From contig NZ_JAQNDL010000003.1 in assembly GCF_028368995.1 (NCBI RefSeq), forward strand, positions 806,001-870,000: a DNA stretch of 64,000 nt, written 5' to 3'. The stretch is from Nannocystis bainbridge. Its GTDB lineage: Bacteria > Myxococcota_A > Polyangia > Nannocystales > Nannocystaceae. A program made the position numbers and the translations under genes. Under the pieces are notes generated by a model, which did no database searches, had not been told where the DNA came from, and saw nothing but the letters and a program-made list of their open reading frames with translations. Every line of letters starts with the position of its first letter. The stretch's first letter is position 1. Positions 61,425-64,000 of the stretch are shown here, in pieces.

Positions 61425-62759
61425 ATGACTTTCGCCGCCTGTCGTCCCCTTCGTCTCGCGCTTCTCACCCTTCCGCTCATGACCCTGGCTGTCGGCTGCG
61501 GCGATGATGCTCCGAGCGACGAAGGCAGCAGTGCCACGAATGCGTCCTCGCCCGTCGGCACTGAAGGCGGGAGCGGCGGCGAAGAGCCCGGGGACGGTTG
61601 GGGCACCGACGCGCCGGGCGACTCGGGCGGCGCCAGCACTTCCGGCGGCGATCCGGGCGGCGGCGGCACCGACAGCGGGCCCGACTCGGGCGGCGGTAGT
61701 GACACCGACACCGGCGGCGAGGAGCCGATCGATCCGGGCCAGTTGACGGCCGGCGAATGGCGGGACCTCGATCACTGGGACTTCTGGATCGGTCTGCTCG
61801 GCAATGACATGTGGTCGCCGATGCAAAACCTGTGGAAGCTCTACACCAGCCAGCGCTTCGCCGTGGTCGCGCTCTCCGAGCAGGCCCCGGTGGTCGACGC
61901 CGAGGTCGTCCTGCTCGGCGGCGATCAGAAGCCGCTGTGGAGCGCGCGCACCGACGTCCGCGGCCGCGCCGAGCTGTTCAACGGCCTCGTCGGCGCCGCG
62001 GGCGAGGGCCCGTTCACGATCGAGGTCAGCTCCGGCGAATCGTCCGTCACCCTCGCCGACGTCCAGCCGTTCGCCGGCGACCCCGCGATCGCCAACCTCG
62101 ACGCCGCCGAGGCGCCGGCCAAGGTGCTCGATCTGCTGTTCATGATCGACACCACCGGCTCGATGGGCGACGAGCTCGAGTACCTGCAGGTCGAGCTCGC
62201 CGACGTGATCTCGGAGATCCGCGACAACATCGGCCAGTCGTTCAAGCTCCGCCTCAGCGTCAACTTCTACCGCGACCACGACGACGAGTACGTGGTGCGC
62301 GAGTTCCCGTTCACCGAGGACATCGACGCCGCCCTGGCCGACCTCGCCGCGCAGAACTACGACGGCGGCGGCGACTTCCCCGAGGCCGTCAGCGAGGCGC
62401 TCGACGCGACGATCCACAACGCGCAGTGGAGCGCCTCGGCGGTGTCGCGCCTGGCCTTCCTGGTCCTCGACGCCCCGCCCCACGAGGGCGCGCAGGACCT
62501 GGCGCGGATCCAGGAGAGCGTCGTCGACGCGGCCGCCGCGGGCGTGCGCATCATCCCGGTCGCCAGCTCGGGCATCGACAAGAACACCGAGTTCTTCCTC
62601 CGCTTCATCGACATCGCCACCGGCGGCACCTACGTGTTCCTCACCGGCCACAGCGGCATCGGCGGCGAGCACATCGAGCCGACCATCGGTGAGTACCAGG
62701 TCGAGCTGCTCAACAGGCTGCTGGTCCGCCTCATCACCCAGTCGGTCCAGGTCGACTGA
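61425..62759 (+). CDS. VWA-domain lipoprotein
   Basis: The 444-residue product has a lipobox (LAVGC, Cys about 26) and a long Gly/Ser/Asp/Glu linker (to about 105), typical of Nannocystaceae surface lipoproteins. A beta-rich spacer follows (about 110-235). The von Willebrand A domain begins DLLFMIDTTGSMGDELEYL (MIDAS D-x-[TS]-G-S) and continues with LRLSVNFYRDHDDEYVVREF and LAFLVLDAPPHEGAQD. VWA domains bind metal-dependent protein ligands; adhesion or complex assembly at the cell surface is likely. A strong hairpin follows. Confidence 0.82.
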   Translation: MTFAACRPLRLALLTLPLMTLAVGCGDDAPSDEGSSATNASSPVGTEGGSGGEEPGDGWGTDAPGDSGGASTSGGDPGGGGTDSGPDSGGGSDTDTGGEEPIDPGQLTAGEWRDLDHWDFWIGLLGNDMWSPMQNLWKLYTSQRFAVVALSEQAPVVDAEVVLLGGDQKPLWSARTDVRGRAELFNGLVGAAGEGPFTIEVSSGESSVTLADVQPFAGDPAIANLDAAEAPAKVLDLLFMIDTTGSMGDELEYLQVELADVISEIRDNIGQSFKLRLSVNFYRDHDDEYVVREFPFTEDIDAALADLAAQNYDGGGDFPEAVSEALDATIHNAQWSASAVSRLAFLVLDAPPHEGAQDLARIQESVVDAAAAGVRIIPVASSGIDKNTEFFLRFIDIATGGTYVFLTGHSGIGGEHIEPTIGEYQVELLNRLLVRLITQSVQVD

Positions 62760-62777
62760 TCTGCCGCCTTTGCCCAC

Positions 62778-62804
62778 GAGCACGCGCCATTTCGGCGCGT
62801 GCTC
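62778..62804 (+). terminator. Hairpin terminator after the VWA gene
   Basis: GAGCACGCGCC (62778-62788) and GGCGCGTGCTC (62794-62804) form a perfect 11-bp stem with a 5-base loop (ATTTC), 19 bases after the stop. The T-run is short, as in many GC-rich genomes. Confidence 0.65.
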
Positions 62805-62916
62805 GCGTGCTCTTGCGATCCGCCGATCCTCGCCGAACGACGTACGCTCGCATCTTCGCCGCTTCGCCACGACGCGACCTCGTGCGGAAGTGCGGCCTGT
62901 GCCATCCTGGCGCTCG

Positions 62917-64000
62917 ATGCCGTCCTCGCCCCGCCTCGCCGCGCTCGCGGTCCTCTCGGCCGCCCTCGTCGGCTCGGCCTGCGACCGCGCCGGTGATTCT
63001 GCGCCCCGCGACGGCGCGCCCGCCGAGGCCCCGGCGACGGACCCGTGGACGCTGACGGCCCTCGAGTCGCTCGGCGAGCGCGCCGCCCTCGTCGCCGTGA
63101 TCCGGCAAGACACATGGCCGGCGACCGCCGCTCGCCTGGCCCCGCTCCTGCCGCGCAGCGACGCCCAGAGGCCCGCGCGCGCCGCCCTGCTGCTGGCCGG
63201 CCAGCCATCTGTCTTTTTGCACATGCTCTTCGGGACAGCCTCGTCCGCCGCGCCGCCGCTGCCCGGCCTCGACCCGGCGCGCCCGCTGGTGCTCGCGCTC
63301 GACGAGCCGGCCCTCGCCGCGCCGGCCGGCCTGCTCGCCGCCGAGCTGGCGCGGCGACCCGGCGCGCTGCCCGGGTTGCGGCACGAGCTCGTGCTCCCGG
63401 CCCTCGATCCCGCCGGCCTCGCCGACGCGCTCGCGCAGTGGTTCGACGGCCGCGGGCGGCAAGATCCGGCCCTGGCCGCCGGGACCGCGGGCGCGCGAGC
63501 GTGGGTGCTCGGCTCCGGCGATCTCGCGGCCGTCGTGCCCACCGCCGACGCCGTGCGCATCGTCGCGCTGCAGCACGCGCTCGCGCCGGCGGGCACGCCG
63601 ATCGAGGCCGTCCCGTCCGCGCTGCGCGGCGAGCTGCTGCGGGCGAGTCCATCCCCCGCGGCGCGCACCGCTGGCCTCGCGCAGGCAGCCGCCAGCGGCG
63701 AGCCGCTGGCCGTGCTGCTGCGCCCGCGCGTGCTGCCAGCGCTGCTGCAGTGGCAGCGCGCCCGCGCCGACGTCGACGCGCTCGCGCAGGTCAGCCACGT
63801 CGAGGCTGGCCAGCGGCGCCGCGCCGCCCTGGCCGGCCTGCTGAGCTGCGAGCGAGCGCTCGGCGACGGCGCCGTCGACCTCGAGGACTGGCTGTTCACC
63901 GCGACCGCCGATCCGCACGGCCTGCGCCTGCGCGCCTCGGCCGATCTCACCGCCACCGGCGCGCAGGCCCTCGCCGAGCCGCCGGTGGCCCGCGAACCAC
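62917..64000 (+). CDS. Lipoprotein, partial (runs off right edge)
   Basis: ATG 62917 opens a frame that stays open for 361 codons to the window end. A signal peptide with lipobox (LVGSAC, Cys about 22) is followed by a linker and an Ala/Leu-rich domain with LAVLLRPRVLPALLQW and LVLALDEPALAAP. The antisense frame here is long but has no start or protein-like pattern, whereas this frame has a lipobox and the expected codon bias. The function is unknown. It probably has its own promoter after the hairpin at 62778. Confidence 0.7.
   Translation, partial: MPSSPRLAALAVLSAALVGSACDRAGDSAPRDGAPAEAPATDPWTLTALESLGERAALVAVIRQDTWPATAARLAPLLPRSDAQRPARAALLLAGQPSVFLHMLFGTASSAAPPLPGLDPARPLVLALDEPALAAPAGLLAAELARRPGALPGLRHELVLPALDPAGLADALAQWFDGRGRQDPALAAGTAGARAWVLGSGDLAAVVPTADAVRIVALQHALAPAGTPIEAVPSALRGELLRASPSPAARTAGLAQAAASGEPLAVLLRPRVLPALLQWQRARADVDALAQVSHVEAGQRRRAALAGLLSCERALGDGAVDLEDWLFTATADPHGLRLRASADLTATGAQALAEPPVAREP

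Noticed and set aside
58796..61711. 971-residue minus-strand frame and 696-residue plus-strand frame overlapping ligA
   Set aside because: LigA motifs lie in one frame only; the others are out-of-phase shadows.
61314..63956. 880-residue minus-strand frame opposite the VWA and last lipoprotein genes
   Set aside because: The plus strand has two lipoboxes, a MIDAS motif and a terminator between genes; the antisense frame has none.
1..64000. CRISPR array
   Set aside because: Tandem repeats found (15 bp, about 64 bp, about 85 bp) are in coding DNA or lack regular unique spacers, and no cas gene is present.

Overview
The window looks like the chromosome of a high-GC myxobacterium, most likely Nannocystis or a relative (Myxococcota, Nannocystineae). 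The evidence is the strong G/C third-position bias, the many lipoproteins with Gly/Ser/Thr/Asp-rich linkers after the lipobox Cys, a Ser/Thr kinase with a long Ala/Ser linker and a C-terminal extracytoplasmic domain, and a MbnP/MbnH pair. Taxonomy is inferred from style only; there is no marker gene except ligA.

Region 1 (1-25391) is the right-hand part of an integrated mobile element whose left end lies outside the window. About 26 tightly packed genes, nearly all on the plus strand with ATGA/GTGA/TGATG overlaps, end in an excisionase-like gene and a complete tyrosine recombinase. At least ten products have one C-terminal transmembrane helix followed by a short basic tail, and three more carry other membrane segments. 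Two neighbouring beta-rich proteins (778-2159), a membrane-anchored lytic-transglycosylase-like protein and a membrane-anchored M23/peptidoglycan-binding protein complete the set. My best reading is a temperate, tailless virus with an internal membrane, or a related membrane-remodelling element. No packaging ATPase, terminase, tail, relaxase or T4SS gene is visible. The centre holds a 2742-residue N6-methylase/SF2-helicase protein preceded by a stand-alone paralogue of its own N-terminal domain.

Region 2 (25392-29284) is a graveyard beside the integrase: an AT-rich tract, degenerate coding fragments, an inverted repeat, a small lipoprotein and an HTTM membrane-protein operon. It ends in a deleted and frameshifted second copy of the integrase with the same 3' flank. 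That copy stops 22 bp before a Ser/Thr kinase gene, so the kinase promoter region appears to be a repeatedly used integration site.

Region 3 (29306-44091) is chromosomal: the kinase, a 2OG-Fe dioxygenase, a three-gene lipoprotein operon, the copper-linked MbnP/MbnH pair with a tiny membrane protein downstream, a 5'-truncated peptidoglycan hydrolase, a TPR-thioredoxin lipoprotein, SRPBCC and SGNH proteins, and several intergenic repeats built on ACATGTCC palindromes.

Region 4 (44193-52826) holds an intact ISL3-family insertion sequence with an 8-bp target duplication, two two-domain universal stress proteins flanking nrfH-nrfA (ammonia-forming nitrite reduction), a decayed antisense nrfA-like fragment, a lipoprotein and an internally deleted IS3-family element.

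Region 5 (53070-64000) starts with a 1536-residue HIT / PLD-like / SF2 helicase / S24-like fusion that is a candidate stand-alone defence or DNA-damage protein. It is followed by a sulfite-oxidase-like molybdoprotein, NAD-dependent DNA ligase, a VWA lipoprotein and a partial lipoprotein running off the right edge. No CRISPR array, rRNA or confident tRNA was seen.
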